A DNA stretch of 64,000 nucleotides from Paenibacillus sp. 19GGS1-52 (GCF_022369515.1 NZ_CP059724.1:1116001-1180000), one strand, 5' to 3'; positions 45,010 through 53,338 are shown, counted from the stretch's first letter. Notes: generated by a model not told the origin, from the sequence alone. Numbers and translations are program-made.

Positions 45010-45999
45010 ATGGCAAAAACTCGTTATAACAACATTGATAATGTAAGTACCGATAAAACGCTGAAAGAATTTCGGCAATGGCGTGACGAGCGGCGCCGCA
45101 AGAAGAAGGATTATTCTTTTGTTGTGCCCAATGTTCCGCCAAAGCTGTCTTATCTCAAGGATAACAAGTTGGATACTACGATTACCTGGATCGGGCACTC
45201 GACATTCTTTCTGCAATATGAAGGACTGAATATTATTACTGATCCCATTTGGGCGCGCAGACTGGGCTTTGAGAAACGATTGGGAGAACCGGGAATTCCC
45301 GCCAGTGAGGTTCCGCCAATTGATCTGATTCTAATCTCCCATTCCCATTATGATCATCTGCACATCGCCTCTATTCGCAAATTGTACCGGACGGGAACGA
45401 CGATTGTTGTTCCGGCGGGGCTTAAACGAAAAATGCTGCGCAAAGGGTTCCATAACTGTGTGGAAATGCAGTGGTGGCAGGAGATTACTCTTCAGGGAAT
45501 AAAGCTAGCCTTTGTGCCAACCCAACATTGGACCCGACGGACTCCGTTTGATACGAATACTTCACATTGGGGTGGCTTTGTCCTGCAGCCTTCTCACCTT
45601 GAGAACAATCCTATAGATGAAGGGAGCGGAGAGAAGCAGATGCTGCCTCCGAACCTGTATTTCGCCGGTGACAGCGGTTATTTTCCCGGCTTTAAAGAGA
45701 TTGGAAGCCGTTACAAGGTGGATGTCGCGCTCATGCCGATTGGTGCTTATGAACCGGAGTGGTTTATGACTTCTCAGCACGTGAATCCCGAGGAGGCCCT
45801 GCAGGCTTTTATAGATGTAGGCGCAGAGACGATGATTCCAATGCATTACGGGACCTTCAGACTTGCCGATGATACTGCAAGGGAAGCGCTGGACCGGATG
45901 GAAGGCGCCCGGGCAGCCCACGGGATAAGTGAAGAGCGAATCCAGACGCTTGGCTATGGCGAGACACTGGTGGTACATCCAAGGGGTGCGTGCTTCTAG
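45010..45999 (+). CDS. MBL-fold metallo-hydrolase (NAPE-PLD/UlaG-like)
   Basis: A 329-residue metallo-beta-lactamase-fold hydrolase. Dinuclear-metal ligands are visible: HSHYDH (His111, His113, Asp115, His116), a later His in TQHWTRRTPF, the bridging Asp in YFAGDSGYFPGF and a C-terminal His in IPMHYGTF. The layout, with WIGHSTFFLQYEGLNIITDPI near residue 60, fits the N-acylphosphatidylethanolamine phospholipase D-like/UlaG branch. The substrate is unknown. The start ATG follows AAGGAGAG. No operon partners. Confidence 0.9.
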   Translation: MAKTRYNNIDNVSTDKTLKEFRQWRDERRRKKKDYSFVVPNVPPKLSYLKDNKLDTTITWIGHSTFFLQYEGLNIITDPIWARRLGFEKRLGEPGIPASEVPPIDLILISHSHYDHLHIASIRKLYRTGTTIVVPAGLKRKMLRKGFHNCVEMQWWQEITLQGIKLAFVPTQHWTRRTPFDTNTSHWGGFVLQPSHLENNPIDEGSGEKQMLPPNLYFAGDSGYFPGFKEIGSRYKVDVALMPIGAYEPEWFMTSQHVNPEEALQAFIDVGAETMIPMHYGTFRLADDTAREALDRMEGARAAHGISEERIQTLGYGETLVVHPRGACF

Positions 46000-46069
46000 A
46001 CAATAATGTAAAAAGTGCAACAAGAGTAGAACAAACAGCGTACTTTACGGGATTTTTGCAATGAATTTA

Positions 46070-46078
46070 TGATATAAT
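46070..46078 (+). promoter_or_regulatory. Extended -10 promoter of the ABC-F gene
   Basis: TGA followed by TATAAT (46073-46078) lies 37 bases before the start codon; no clear -35 is seen. Confidence 0.5.
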
Positions 46079-46114
46079 GAGCCGGAAACCTAAGAAAAAG
46101 GATGGTAATGCTTA

Positions 46115-47740
46115 ATGATTAGCACAAGCGGTGTAACACTCCGCTACGGAAAACGCGCACTTTTTGAGGATGTAAACATAAAATTCACACCTGGTAACTG
46201 CTACGGTCTGATTGGTGCCAATGGCGCCGGTAAATCAACCTTTTTGAAGATTTTGTCTGGCGAGATTGAATCAAACTCGGGTGATGTTCATATTACCCCG
46301 GGTGAACGTCTAGCTATTCTCAAGCAGAACCATTTCGAGTACGATGAATTTCCGGTACTTGAAACGGTTATTATGGGGCACACACGGCTTTATGAGATTA
46401 TGAAGGAAAAAGATGCGCTATACGCCAAAACCGATTTCTCGGAAGCGGATGGCCTGCGTGCGGGTGAACTCGAAGGTGAATTTGCCGATGTAAATGGCTG
46501 GGATGCCGAGCCTGATGCAGCTGCCATGCTGATCGGTCTGGGTATTGTACGTGATCTGCATGACAAGAAAATGATGGAGCTTAGCGGCAATGAGAAGGTA
46601 CGTGTCCTCTTGGCCCAAGCATTGTTCGGCCGTCCGCACAACCTGCTGCTGGATGAGCCTACCAACCATTTGGATCTTGAATCCATTGGCTGGCTGGAGA
46701 ACTTCCTCATGGACTATGAAGGTACTGTTATCGTCGTATCTCATGACCGTCACTTTCTGAATAAAGTATGTACGCATATTGCGGATATTGATTTTGGCAA
46801 AATCCAGATGTATGTCGGCAACTACGATTTCTGGTACGAGTCCAGTCAGCTTGCCCAGGCATTGCAGCGCGATTCGAACAAGAAGAAGGAAGATAAGATT
46901 AAGGAGCTACAGGCGTTTATTCAACGCTTCTCCGCCAATGCTTCCAAATCCAAACAGGCAACATCGCGTAAGAAGACACTCGATAAGATTACTCTGGACG
47001 ATATTCGTCCTTCGAACCGTAAATATCCATTCCTCAACTTCAAGCCTGAACGCGAAGCCGGCAAGCAGTTGCTGACAATCAGCGGAGTAACCAAAGCCGT
47101 TGATGGCGAGAAGGTACTGGATGAGATCAGCTTTGTAGTGAATAAAGGGGATAAGATCGCGTTCGTAGGTCCGTACTCTCAGCCTAAATCAATGCTGTTT
47201 GATGTCCTAATGGGCGAGAAGGAATTAGACGCCGGAGAATTTGCATGGGGGATTACAACAACCCAAGCGTATTTCCCGAAAGATAACTCCAACTATTTTG
47301 ACGGCGTAGAGATGAATCTCGTAGAATGGCTTCGCCAGTATTCAAAGGATCAGGATGAAACATTCCTGCGCGGATTCTTGGGCCGGATGCTGTTCGCCGG
47401 AGAAGAAGCATTGAAGAAAGCAAGCGTGCTGTCCGGTGGCGAGAAAGTTCGCTGTATGCTGGCTAAAATGATGCTCAATGGCGCGAACGTGCTGATATTC
47501 GATGAACCTACCAATCACTTGGATCTGGAGTCGATCACAGCACTGAACAATGGTCTGGCCGATTTTGATGGCACGATTCTGTTCACCTCCCATGACCATC
47601 AGTTTATTCAGACTATCGCTAACCGAATCATTGAGATTACACCAGCTGGCGTAATCGACCGCGTGATGAGCTACGACGAGTATTTGGAGAACCCGGAGAT
47701 CAAGGAAATGCGTCAGCGCATGTATCCTGTAGAAGTATAA
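46115..47740 (+). CDS. ABC-F family ATPase (YkpA/YbiT-like)
   Basis: A 541-residue soluble protein with two ABC domains and no membrane segment, the ABC-F class that binds the ribosomal E site. Domain 1 has Walker A GANGAGKST, signature LSGNEKVR and LLLDEPTNHLDLES. The linker (about 240-300) is basic and helical. Domain 2 has signature LSGGEKVR and IFDEPTNHLDLES, but its Walker A is unusual: AFVGPYSQPKSML in place of GxxGxGKS/T. The start lies after AAGGATGG. Likely roles are translation factor or energy sensing; there is no sign of an antibiotic-resistance leader. Confidence 0.92.
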   Translation: MISTSGVTLRYGKRALFEDVNIKFTPGNCYGLIGANGAGKSTFLKILSGEIESNSGDVHITPGERLAILKQNHFEYDEFPVLETVIMGHTRLYEIMKEKDALYAKTDFSEADGLRAGELEGEFADVNGWDAEPDAAAMLIGLGIVRDLHDKKMMELSGNEKVRVLLAQALFGRPHNLLLDEPTNHLDLESIGWLENFLMDYEGTVIVVSHDRHFLNKVCTHIADIDFGKIQMYVGNYDFWYESSQLAQALQRDSNKKKEDKIKELQAFIQRFSANASKSKQATSRKKTLDKITLDDIRPSNRKYPFLNFKPEREAGKQLLTISGVTKAVDGEKVLDEISFVVNKGDKIAFVGPYSQPKSMLFDVLMGEKELDAGEFAWGITTTQAYFPKDNSNYFDGVEMNLVEWLRQYSKDQDETFLRGFLGRMLFAGEEALKKASVLSGGEKVRCMLAKMMLNGANVLIFDEPTNHLDLESITALNNGLADFDGTILFTSHDHQFIQTIANRIIEITPAGVIDRVMSYDEYLENPEIKEMRQRMYPVEV

Positions 47741-47748
47741 TTTTCAAA

Positions 47749-47845
47749 AATATAAGAATTTATATGTTCACATGATAACTTATCCTTATATTTCTCGAAG
47801 AAGCGGGTACCGTCCATAAAAGGACGGCAAAGCCGTTTCTTCTTG
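47749..47845 (+). repeat. 98-bp structured intergenic repeat, copy F
   Basis: It starts nine bases after the ABC-F stop codon. The outer stem AAGAAGCGG/CCGTTTCTT is kept by a G-U pair in RNA, and the inner CCGTCC/GGACGG is intact. Confidence 0.9.
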
Positions 47846-47870
47846 TATAAAAAGAGAAGAGTTAGCAGAC

Positions 47871-47911
47871 AGCGGCTTGTCCACTCCCCAGGGAATGGAC
47901 GGCTGCTTTTT
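47871..47911 (+). terminator. Terminator between repeat copies F and G
   Basis: AGC..GTCCA.TCCC pairs with GGGA.TGGAC..GCT and is followed by five T residues. Probably the terminator of the ABC-F gene. Confidence 0.75.
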
Positions 47912-47914
47912 AAA

Positions 47915-48014
47915 AATATAAGAATTTATAGCTTTTAGGCGATAACTTATCCTTATATTTTCTCGAAGAAGCGGGTGCTGTTCATACAGAGGTCGGCAAA
48001 GCCGTTTCTACTTG
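47915..48014 (+). repeat. 98-bp structured intergenic repeat, copy G
   Basis: The most diverged full-length copy. The inner stem is degraded (CTGTTC opposite GGTCGG), while the outer arms AAGAAGCGG/CCGTTTCT are kept. Confidence 0.85.
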
Positions 48015-48050
48015 ATATTTATCAAGAGGTTGGAATCATTCTAAACGAAC

Positions 48051-48089
48051 AACGGCTGCGTCTTCCCCTGAGGGATTACGCAGCCGTTT
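48051..48089 (+). terminator. Hairpin between repeat copies G and H
   Basis: AACGGCTGCGT pairs with ACGCAGCCGTT with an inner CCCT/AGGG stem; the T-tract is short (TTTATC). Confidence 0.65.
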
Positions 48090-48096
48090 ATCTCAA

Positions 48097-48195
48097 AATA
48101 TAAGAATTTATATGTTTCACGCAATAATTTATCCTTATATTTCTCGAAGAAACGGGTGCCGTCCATATAAAGGACGGCGAAGCCGTTTCATCTTG
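48097..48195 (+). repeat. 98-bp structured intergenic repeat, copy H
   Basis: Closest to copy A (shared ATATAAAGGACGGCGAAGCC and TTTCATCTTG). Inner stem CCGTCC/GGACGG is intact. Confidence 0.9.
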
Positions 48196-48251
48196 TTGCT
48201 GTTTCTTCGTGTAACCAACTTGCGGTTAATGCTCTCTGCCTTGGAAGCTAA

Positions 48252-48434
48252 TTATGAACCGCCGGCACGGCGGCGCTGTTTGTTAGGCATTTTGTTATTC
48301 TGTGATTTCAATGGTTTAGCAGAACCAGCCTGAAATGAAGATTCGGGTTTGAAGCCTTGTTGCTTCTTCTGTTCAAGCTTTTGGCGGATTGCATCTGCCA
48401 AATTGATTTTTCCTTTTTCATTGCTTTCGCTCAT
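48252..48434 (-). CDS. Small basic protein of unknown function
   Basis: A 60-residue protein, acidic/helical at the start (MSESNEKGKINLADAIRQKLEQKK) and strongly basic at the end (NNKMPNKQRRRAGGS). It has no membrane segment or cysteines. A good ribosome binding site, GAAGGAGGTC, lies seven bases before the ATG, which supports a real gene. The composition suggests nucleic-acid binding or a spore-type small protein, but I do not recognise the family. Confidence 0.7.
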   Translation of the reverse strand: MSESNEKGKINLADAIRQKLEQKKQQGFKPESSFQAGSAKPLKSQNNKMPNKQRRRAGGS

Positions 48435-48575
48435 TTTATTGACCTCCTTCGAAGCAAATCCCTAACTCTATTCTAATTGTTTTTAAATGCTGCCACAAGG
48501 GCAAGAATAATTGAAGGAATTCTTTACTTCCAGAAATATTGTAATTAAAAGGCTACATAGAGGAGGTGAAGGGAA

Positions 48576-49457
48576 ATGAATGATATTTACGAAGATATAC
48601 GTAAGGGCGAACGAGGGGCCTGGGTAAGCATAGCAGCTTACCTCATCCTATCGACCTTCAAGTTAATTTGTGGTTATTTGTTTGCATCGAGCGCGCTGCT
48701 GGCGGACGGCTTTAATAACCTCACAGATATTGTTGCTTCTGTAGCGGTGTTGGTGGGTCTGCGTATATCACAGAAACCGCCGGACTCCGATCATCACTAT
48801 GGACACTTTCGTGCGGAGACGGTAGCTGCGCTGTTGGCTTCCTTTATTATGGCGATGGTAGGCATTCAGGTTATTGTGGAAGCGATACGTTCTTTATTCG
48901 CAGGAGCAAAGGAAACACCACAACTCTGGTCGGCGGGTGTGGCTATTGTGTGCGCGGTGGCGATGATGGGTGTATATATTTACAATAAGAAGCTTGCCAT
49001 ACAAATTAATAATGGGGCACTTATGGCTGCTGCCAAAGATAACTTCTCTGATGCTATAGTTAGTGTTGGTGCTGCGATAGGCATTGTTGGGGCACAATTT
49101 GGACTGCCGTGGATTGATTCTGCTGCTGCAGTCGGGGTCGGATTGCTTATCTCCAAGACGGCTTGGGATATTTTTCGTGACTCTACCTACCGGCTCACGG
49201 ATGGCTTCGATGAGCACAAACTGATGGATCTGCGCAGCACCATTGCGCGCACTCCAGGGGTAGAAGGCATTAAGGATGTGAAAGCTCGTGTTCACGGGAA
49301 TCATGTGCTGGTGGATGTCGTTGTGGAGGTGGACGCAAACATTACTGTTCTTGAAGGTCATAAGATCAGCGACTCCATCGAAGAGCGGATGAGTAAATTA
49401 CATAACATCATGAATGTGCAGATTCATGTTGAACCCAAAGGCATAACTAAGATGTGA
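48576..49457 (+). CDS. Cation diffusion facilitator family transporter
   Basis: A 293-residue metal/proton antiporter of the CDF family. Six membrane segments are expected. The metal-site motifs SALLADGFNNLTDI (helix 2) and AAKDNFSDAIVS (helix 5) give the DxxxD/DxxxD-type site, and HHYGH follows the second helix. The C-terminal cytoplasmic domain (about 205-293) has the HGNHVLVDVVVEVD fold segment. Typical substrates are Zn, Fe, Mn or Co; the subtype is not clear. The start ATG follows AGAGGAGGTG. Confidence 0.93.
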   Translation: MNDIYEDIRKGERGAWVSIAAYLILSTFKLICGYLFASSALLADGFNNLTDIVASVAVLVGLRISQKPPDSDHHYGHFRAETVAALLASFIMAMVGIQVIVEAIRSLFAGAKETPQLWSAGVAIVCAVAMMGVYIYNKKLAIQINNGALMAAAKDNFSDAIVSVGAAIGIVGAQFGLPWIDSAAAVGVGLLISKTAWDIFRDSTYRLTDGFDEHKLMDLRSTIARTPGVEGIKDVKARVHGNHVLVDVVVEVDANITVLEGHKISDSIEERMSKLHNIMNVQIHVEPKGITKM

Positions 49458-49548
49458 TTTCTATTATTATACAATGATAGACATTTTCAAGGAGGATTCA
49501 AGACTATAGACCTGTATATTACCATAAAGTGGAAATCTAATTTGTGAA

Positions 49549-49586
49549 ATTTGGAGCATGTTCCAAATCCCGGGTAGGCCTATAAT
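49549..49586 (+). promoter_or_regulatory. Inverted repeat and -10 element before the NlpC/P60 gene
   Basis: ATTTGGA (49549-49555) and TCCAAAT (49562-49568) form a 7-bp inverted repeat with a six-base spacer. TATAAT at 49581-49586 follows, so the repeat occupies the -35 region and may bind a regulator. No riboswitch is seen here. Confidence 0.4.
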
Positions 49587-49655
49587 GAGGGCAGAAAGCA
49601 ATAAATGTTGTGCGCACCTTTGTTGTATTTCTCAATTTGTTATTCGGGGGAACGT

Positions 49656-50489
49656 ATGATCAAGTCACATAAGCACCTTACAGCATCGCTTTTGGTCTCA
49701 GCCGCACTTGCCGTATGCTTAGGCGTTATCAGTCCTCAGCTGGCAGTTGCAGCTTCTCTTTCTTCCAGTTCTTCTTTAACGGCTTCTGCCGTAACGGGGA
49801 TCATTGAGTCAAGTGTCCGTTTGCGTATTACTCCTTCTACAAGTGGAACTGTATTGTCCTACTTGAAAGAGGGTGAAATAGTAACGATCCTGGAGAAAAC
49901 GAATAGCTACTGGTACAAAGTGAGAACTGCAACAGGCACCGTTGGATATACCAGCTCCGGAGAACAGTACATCTCTCTTGTGGCTGCCAACCCTGGAGGT
50001 TCAGGAACGGTAACGCCAGTACCGACAGCGCCGTCCACTCCGCCGCAAGGGACTACTATCGAGAGAGTGATTACGGCTGGCATGAAGTATCTCGGAACCC
50101 CGTATGAGTTCGGCTCCAGCCGTAGTAATACCAATACCTTTGACTGCTCCGATTTCATTCGGCAAGTGTTTTTGGATGCAGCGAATTTGCAATTGCCTGC
50201 AGATTCACGGCAGCAAGGTGATTGGGTGAAGCAGAATGGTACGGCGGTCACGAATATTTCTGCTTTAAAGCGCGGCGATTTAATGTTCTTTATGGATTAT
50301 AAAGGCAGTTCAGTCTCTGCATATGCAGGAATCGATAAGTCTACAGCAAGAATCTCGCATGTAGCGATGTATCTAGGAAATGGACAGATTCTGCATACAT
50401 ATTCCATATCTTCTGGCGGGGTAAGAGTAGATAATTTAAGCGCTTCTTGGATGAATCGTTTTCTCTTCGGAGGTTCGGTCATCCGCTAA
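49656..50489 (+). CDS. Secreted NlpC/P60 peptidoglycan endopeptidase with SH3 domain
   Basis: A 277-residue secreted hydrolase. The signal peptide (basic start, hydrophobic 9-30) ends near AVAAS. A bacterial SH3 domain (about 45-105: GIIESSVRLRITPSTSG..WYKVRT) precedes a Pro/Thr linker and an NlpC/P60 domain with catalytic Cys164 in FDCSDFIRQVF, His235 in ISHVAMYLGNG and His247. It would cut stem peptides of peptidoglycan. The ATG at 49656 follows CGGGGGAA; the frame upstream has no signal-like start. Confidence 0.92.
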   Translation: MIKSHKHLTASLLVSAALAVCLGVISPQLAVAASLSSSSSLTASAVTGIIESSVRLRITPSTSGTVLSYLKEGEIVTILEKTNSYWYKVRTATGTVGYTSSGEQYISLVAANPGGSGTVTPVPTAPSTPPQGTTIERVITAGMKYLGTPYEFGSSRSNTNTFDCSDFIRQVFLDAANLQLPADSRQQGDWVKQNGTAVTNISALKRGDLMFFMDYKGSSVSAYAGIDKSTARISHVAMYLGNGQILHTYSISSGGVRVDNLSASWMNRFLFGGSVIR

Positions 50490-50569
50490 ACATACAGGTT
50501 TCAAATGTTGCAGGAAGCGAAAGCATCGCATGTTTGTGACGGGTGAACTAGGGCGGGTGTAATCGTGAG

Positions 50570-50612
50570 GTCATCCTTTCAGTGGAATTGCTGAAGGGCT
50601 GGCCTTTCCTTA
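50570..50612 (+). terminator. Terminator-like hairpin after the NlpC/P60 gene
   Basis: GGTCATCCTTTCAG pairs imperfectly with CTGAAGGGCTGGCC, followed by TTTCCTTATTT. Confidence 0.6.
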
Positions 50613-50617
50613 TTTAA

Positions 50618-50640
50618 AATATAAGAATTTATATGCTTCA
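50618..50640 (+). repeat. 5' fragment of the 98-bp repeat
   Basis: AATATAAGAATTTATATGCTTCA is the exact 5' start of copy A (first 20 bases AATATAAGAATTTATATGCT); the remainder is replaced by a terminator hairpin. Confidence 0.8.
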
Positions 50641-50651
50641 AGTGCATAATG

Positions 50652-50701
50652 AAACGGCTGGCCAAGACCTTTAAGAAGGTCCTGATCAGCCGTTTTATTT
50701 T
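50652..50701 (+). terminator. Terminator fused to the repeat fragment
   Basis: AAACGGCTG..GACCTT pairs with AAGGTC..CAGCCGTTT around TAAG, followed by TTTTATTTTA. The arm AAACGG/CCGTTT resembles the outer stem of the repeat. Confidence 0.8.
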
Positions 50702-50815
50702 ATGTACGCCTTGGAGGGCGTATTTACTTATAAAGAAAAGCCCTTAGATTCCCGCCGTGGTGTTAAAATAAACGATATAGACGGGAACTATTTGTGTAGC
50801 TAAGTTGTGGAGTGA

Positions 50816-51202
50816 TTACATAGATGGATTGATTACATAAGCGGAGGCAGGAACTTTAATCCATGCTTTTCCAAGCCAAGTATAGATTTCTCTCCATTCA
50901 TTACCCCATTTATCAGTCATGATTTGACCTGTAGTATCGATCGTTTGAGCACCAAGCCAACCTGCTGGGGTAGTTGTACTGCCAACAGTGAAGTGGAATG
51001 CTGTCGTTTTGGTCAGGATAATCATTGGTGTAGCCGGATGAATATCCGCTGGTGTGATAATAGTCTCAAATTGATTTGTATAAGTTGCTCCTGTTACTGT
51101 TGCTGAACCTGAAGTAGTACTTGTTACGTCTGCGGCGGAAGCTGTGGCTGCTATGCAAGCCATAAGTCCGACGGCTACTGTAAAGCTGGCGATTTTTTTC
51201 AT
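50816..51202 (-). CDS. Secreted protein of unknown function
   Basis: A 128-residue protein with a clear Sec signal peptide (MKKIASFTVAVGLMACIAATASA). The mature part is Thr/Ser-rich at first, then contains TDKWGNEWREIYTWLGKAWIKVP, which resembles a short SH3-like or surface repeat with several Trp residues. The start follows AGGAGG. I do not recognise the family. It may be a small surface or stress-associated exported protein, given its neighbours. Confidence 0.8.
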   Translation of the reverse strand: MKKIASFTVAVGLMACIAATASAADVTSTTSGSATVTGATYTNQFETIITPADIHPATPMIILTKTTAFHFTVGSTTTPAGWLGAQTIDTTGQIMTDKWGNEWREIYTWLGKAWIKVPASAYVINPSM

Positions 51203-51330
51203 GTGTAGTTCCTCCTGTTAATGGGTTTTGGCTTTGGCGTTTTTTTCCATGCACGCTGTTTGCTATTAAGCTAATAAACATAAACTGGGTACGATGAACC
51301 AAAGAGAAATATATATTTATTTTTCCATGT

Positions 51331-51498
51331 CTACATCGATCTGCCCCTGCGCCCTGTGAAGAGCGATATTATAAATACCACCAGAAAGATATAGAACAAT
51401 ACTTTGGCAATTCCTGCAGCCGCAGCCACAATACTAAAGAAACCAAAGATTCCGGCAATTAAAGCAATTACAAGTAGTATAATAGATACTTTTAGCAT
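51331..51498 (-). CDS. DUF1328-type small membrane protein (YtjA-like)
   Basis: A 55-residue protein translated on the minus strand: MLKVSIILLVIALIAGIFGF, then FSIVAAAAGIAKVLFYIFLV and a basic end TGRRGRSM. Two hydrophobic helices with the AAAAGIAK segment are typical of the DUF1328 family, small inner-membrane proteins often linked to stress responses. AAAGGGTGA precedes the ATG. It lies in the general-stress region. Its function is unknown. Confidence 0.88.
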   Translation of the reverse strand: MLKVSIILLVIALIAGIFGFFSIVAAAAGIAKVLFYIFLVVFIISLFTGRRGRSM

Positions 51499-51608
51499 TA
51501 GATGTCACCCTTTCTTTTTAACTTGATTACTTGAGGTAGATATATTTTAAACGACACTTTTGGAATTGAAACAAGCTAGAAGGGAGGACTGAAGAGGTTC
51601 GATTAGTT

Positions 51609-51634
51609 GTTTCGGCCCATTAGTGAAGGGGTAA
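51609..51634 (+). promoter_or_regulatory. SigB-type promoter for the DUF948 gene
   Basis: GTTTCG (51609-51614), a 14-base spacer and GGGTAA (51629-51634) match the SigB consensus GTTTAA-N12-15-GGGTAT. It lies about 65 bases before the DUF948 start codon. Confidence 0.7.
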
Positions 51635-51698
51635 CTATGCAGTATTAGGGCGGTTCATTTTTAGCCAGCCATTTATGATTTGGAAGGGGTTATTGGAT

Positions 51699-52205
51699 AT
51701 GATCATTCAACTTAGCGTAGCGCTTGCAGCTGTCGCATTCACAGTACTCGTTTTCTTTTTAATTACAACCTTGAAATCAGCAAAGGGATCTCTCGACAAA
51801 GTTAGTCAAACGTTGCAGGAAGTACAGAAGACTATGGATGAGCTAACTTATGAAGTGAAAACTACAGTCAGACACGCTAACGATATTACGTTAGATGTGC
51901 AGGGCAAAATTCAAAAAATTGATCCCATTATGGATTCCGTGCAGAATTTGGGTGATGTTATGAATGAATTAACACTGACCGTTAAGCAAGTATCCGTAAC
52001 AGCCATTGAGAAGTATCGTAAATCGCGTGAGCTGAAGGCAAAAGCCAAAGCTGTTTCCTTATCGAATGAGATAATGACACCCTCTGAAGAACGTACAGTA
52101 AATTCCTATGAAACGGTGTATGCCAAGAAAAAAACAGGGAAAATAGGTACAGTCCTGAAGAGTGTAGATTTAGCAGCAACCGTCTGGCAGAAATTCCGCC
52201 ATTAG
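51699..52205 (+). CDS. DUF948 general-stress protein (YtxG-like)
   Basis: A 168-residue protein with one N-terminal membrane helix (about 3-27) and a long amphipathic region (SLDKVSQTLQEVQKTMDELTYEV) typical of DUF948 proteins such as B. subtilis YtxG, which is SigB-controlled. The ATG at 51699 is preferred over the one at 51675, which has no ribosome binding site; GAAGGGG lies before it. A SigB-type promoter is present upstream. Its role is unknown. Confidence 0.87.
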   Translation: MIIQLSVALAAVAFTVLVFFLITTLKSAKGSLDKVSQTLQEVQKTMDELTYEVKTTVRHANDITLDVQGKIQKIDPIMDSVQNLGDVMNELTLTVKQVSVTAIEKYRKSRELKAKAKAVSLSNEIMTPSEERTVNSYETVYAKKKTGKIGTVLKSVDLAATVWQKFRH

Positions 52206-52268
52206 GACAAGAAGGGCTTACACTTTGGTATTGGTAATGGATGCAGATCAGAAGGGTGGGACAACAAC

Positions 52269-52811
52269 ATGAACATTTTAATTCTTTTGCTAAGTCTCCT
52301 TTCTCCATACTTTAATGCACCGCCAACTCAGAGTGAGCCGATTCCTGTCGTTTCCTTTGCGCTGCAGCCTTCGATTGCCTTGGCTTTTCAACATGATCTC
52401 AGCTCCAGTTCAAATGCCTACATAAACAGCTTTGATTCTTTGGCAGGCGTCCCCCTTTATGCGACCAAGGAAGAACTTATACAGACTAAAGGCAAGCCGC
52501 TTAATATTGTGAATGAACTCTGGGAGGACTGTCTAGAGTATCAATACGCGGATATGTCTGCTGGGGTCTCTAACGGGGTTGTGATCTATGTTCATGTCAC
52601 TCCATTGCAGGCACAGCAGTATGGTATGCAGCTTAGTGGAGTTGAGATTGACCCTGGCAAGGGCAAGCTTTCGGAGCTACTGGGGAGCCCTGATTTTATC
52701 GCTGAGGATGGCGATGTATATATGAGGGGAAGTACAGCTCTCAAGATTTATCGTAATTTGGATACAGGTGAATGGGATGGAATTGATTTATTTGATGGTA
52801 TTTCTTCCTAA
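52269..52811 (+). CDS. Secreted protein of unknown function, possibly DUF4309-like
   Basis: A 180-residue protein with a hydrophobic N terminus (MNILILLLSLLSPYF) acting as signal or anchor. The body has the pattern LAGVPLYATKEELIQTKGKPLNI and SELLGSPDFIAEDGDVYM, a layout seen in small Bacillota exported proteins where two 'start-up' motifs (xxGxxxG.P) repeat. The start ATG follows GGGTGGG. The family assignment is tentative. It lies among general-stress genes. Confidence 0.7.
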   Translation: MNILILLLSLLSPYFNAPPTQSEPIPVVSFALQPSIALAFQHDLSSSSNAYINSFDSLAGVPLYATKEELIQTKGKPLNIVNELWEDCLEYQYADMSAGVSNGVVIYVHVTPLQAQQYGMQLSGVEIDPGKGKLSELLGSPDFIAEDGDVYMRGSTALKIYRNLDTGEWDGIDLFDGISS

Positions 52812-52901
52812 GCTGTTTCAACCTCATCCTTTATGGTTATAAAAGATCAGTTATCTTTTTGTCGCACTGGCCCTTTATATAACCTAAGGAGAGTGAACTC
52901 T

Positions 52902-53249
52902 ATGGATTCAATCAACGCACAGTCTTATGCAACAGTGCTGGAAAATGGCGTTCAGGCTATTGAGGAAGTGAAGCGGCTTGGCAGCAGTGGCTATAGCAAA
53001 TCGGAGATTTATGTAATTAGTCATGATGTGGATCGTGAAGGCCGGATTGTTGATGCCGCAAAGATTAATGAGGTCGGTTTGCACGAAGAAGGATTATTTG
53101 GGGCCATAGCCAATCTTTTTCGTTCACGGGGGGAGGCACTCCGCTCCAAGATCACATCATTAGGATTTAGTGGAGCAGAAGCAGCCTTTTACGAGAAAGA
53201 GCTTGATTCGGGTAAGGTTCTGGTGATCGCCAAAAAACCGCTATTCTAA
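52902..53249 (+). CDS. YflT/general stress protein 17M domain protein
   Basis: A 115-residue protein of the YflT (heat-induced stress protein) family: ATVLENGVQAIEEVKRLGSSGYSKSEIYVISHD near the start (abbreviated EEVKRLGSSGYSKSEIYVIS) and GFSGAEAAFYEKELDSGKVLVIAK at the end. In B. subtilis such proteins are SigB-dependent. The ATG at 52902 lies eight bases after AAGGAGAG; the frame extends upstream without a better site. No SigB promoter was identified in the short upstream gap. Confidence 0.9.
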   Translation: MDSINAQSYATVLENGVQAIEEVKRLGSSGYSKSEIYVISHDVDREGRIVDAAKINEVGLHEEGLFGAIANLFRSRGEALRSKITSLGFSGAEAAFYEKELDSGKVLVIAKKPLF

Positions 53250-53288
53250 GCATGAATTGCAGCAAATATATGCCCATACTTCAATAGC

Positions 53289-53338
53289 GTAACCTCTAGA
53301 ACCACTGTGTGTTTAGTGGAGCTGGAGGTTACTTTGTT
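53289..53338 (+). terminator. Terminator after the YflT gene
   Basis: GTAACCTC..CCACT pairs with AGTGG..GAGGTTAC and is followed by TTTGTT. Confidence 0.8.

Noticed and set aside
49458..49655. Cyclic-di-AMP (ydaO-type) riboswitch before the NlpC/P60 gene
   Set aside because: Common before such cell-wall hydrolases, but the leader is short and none of the conserved segments is visible.
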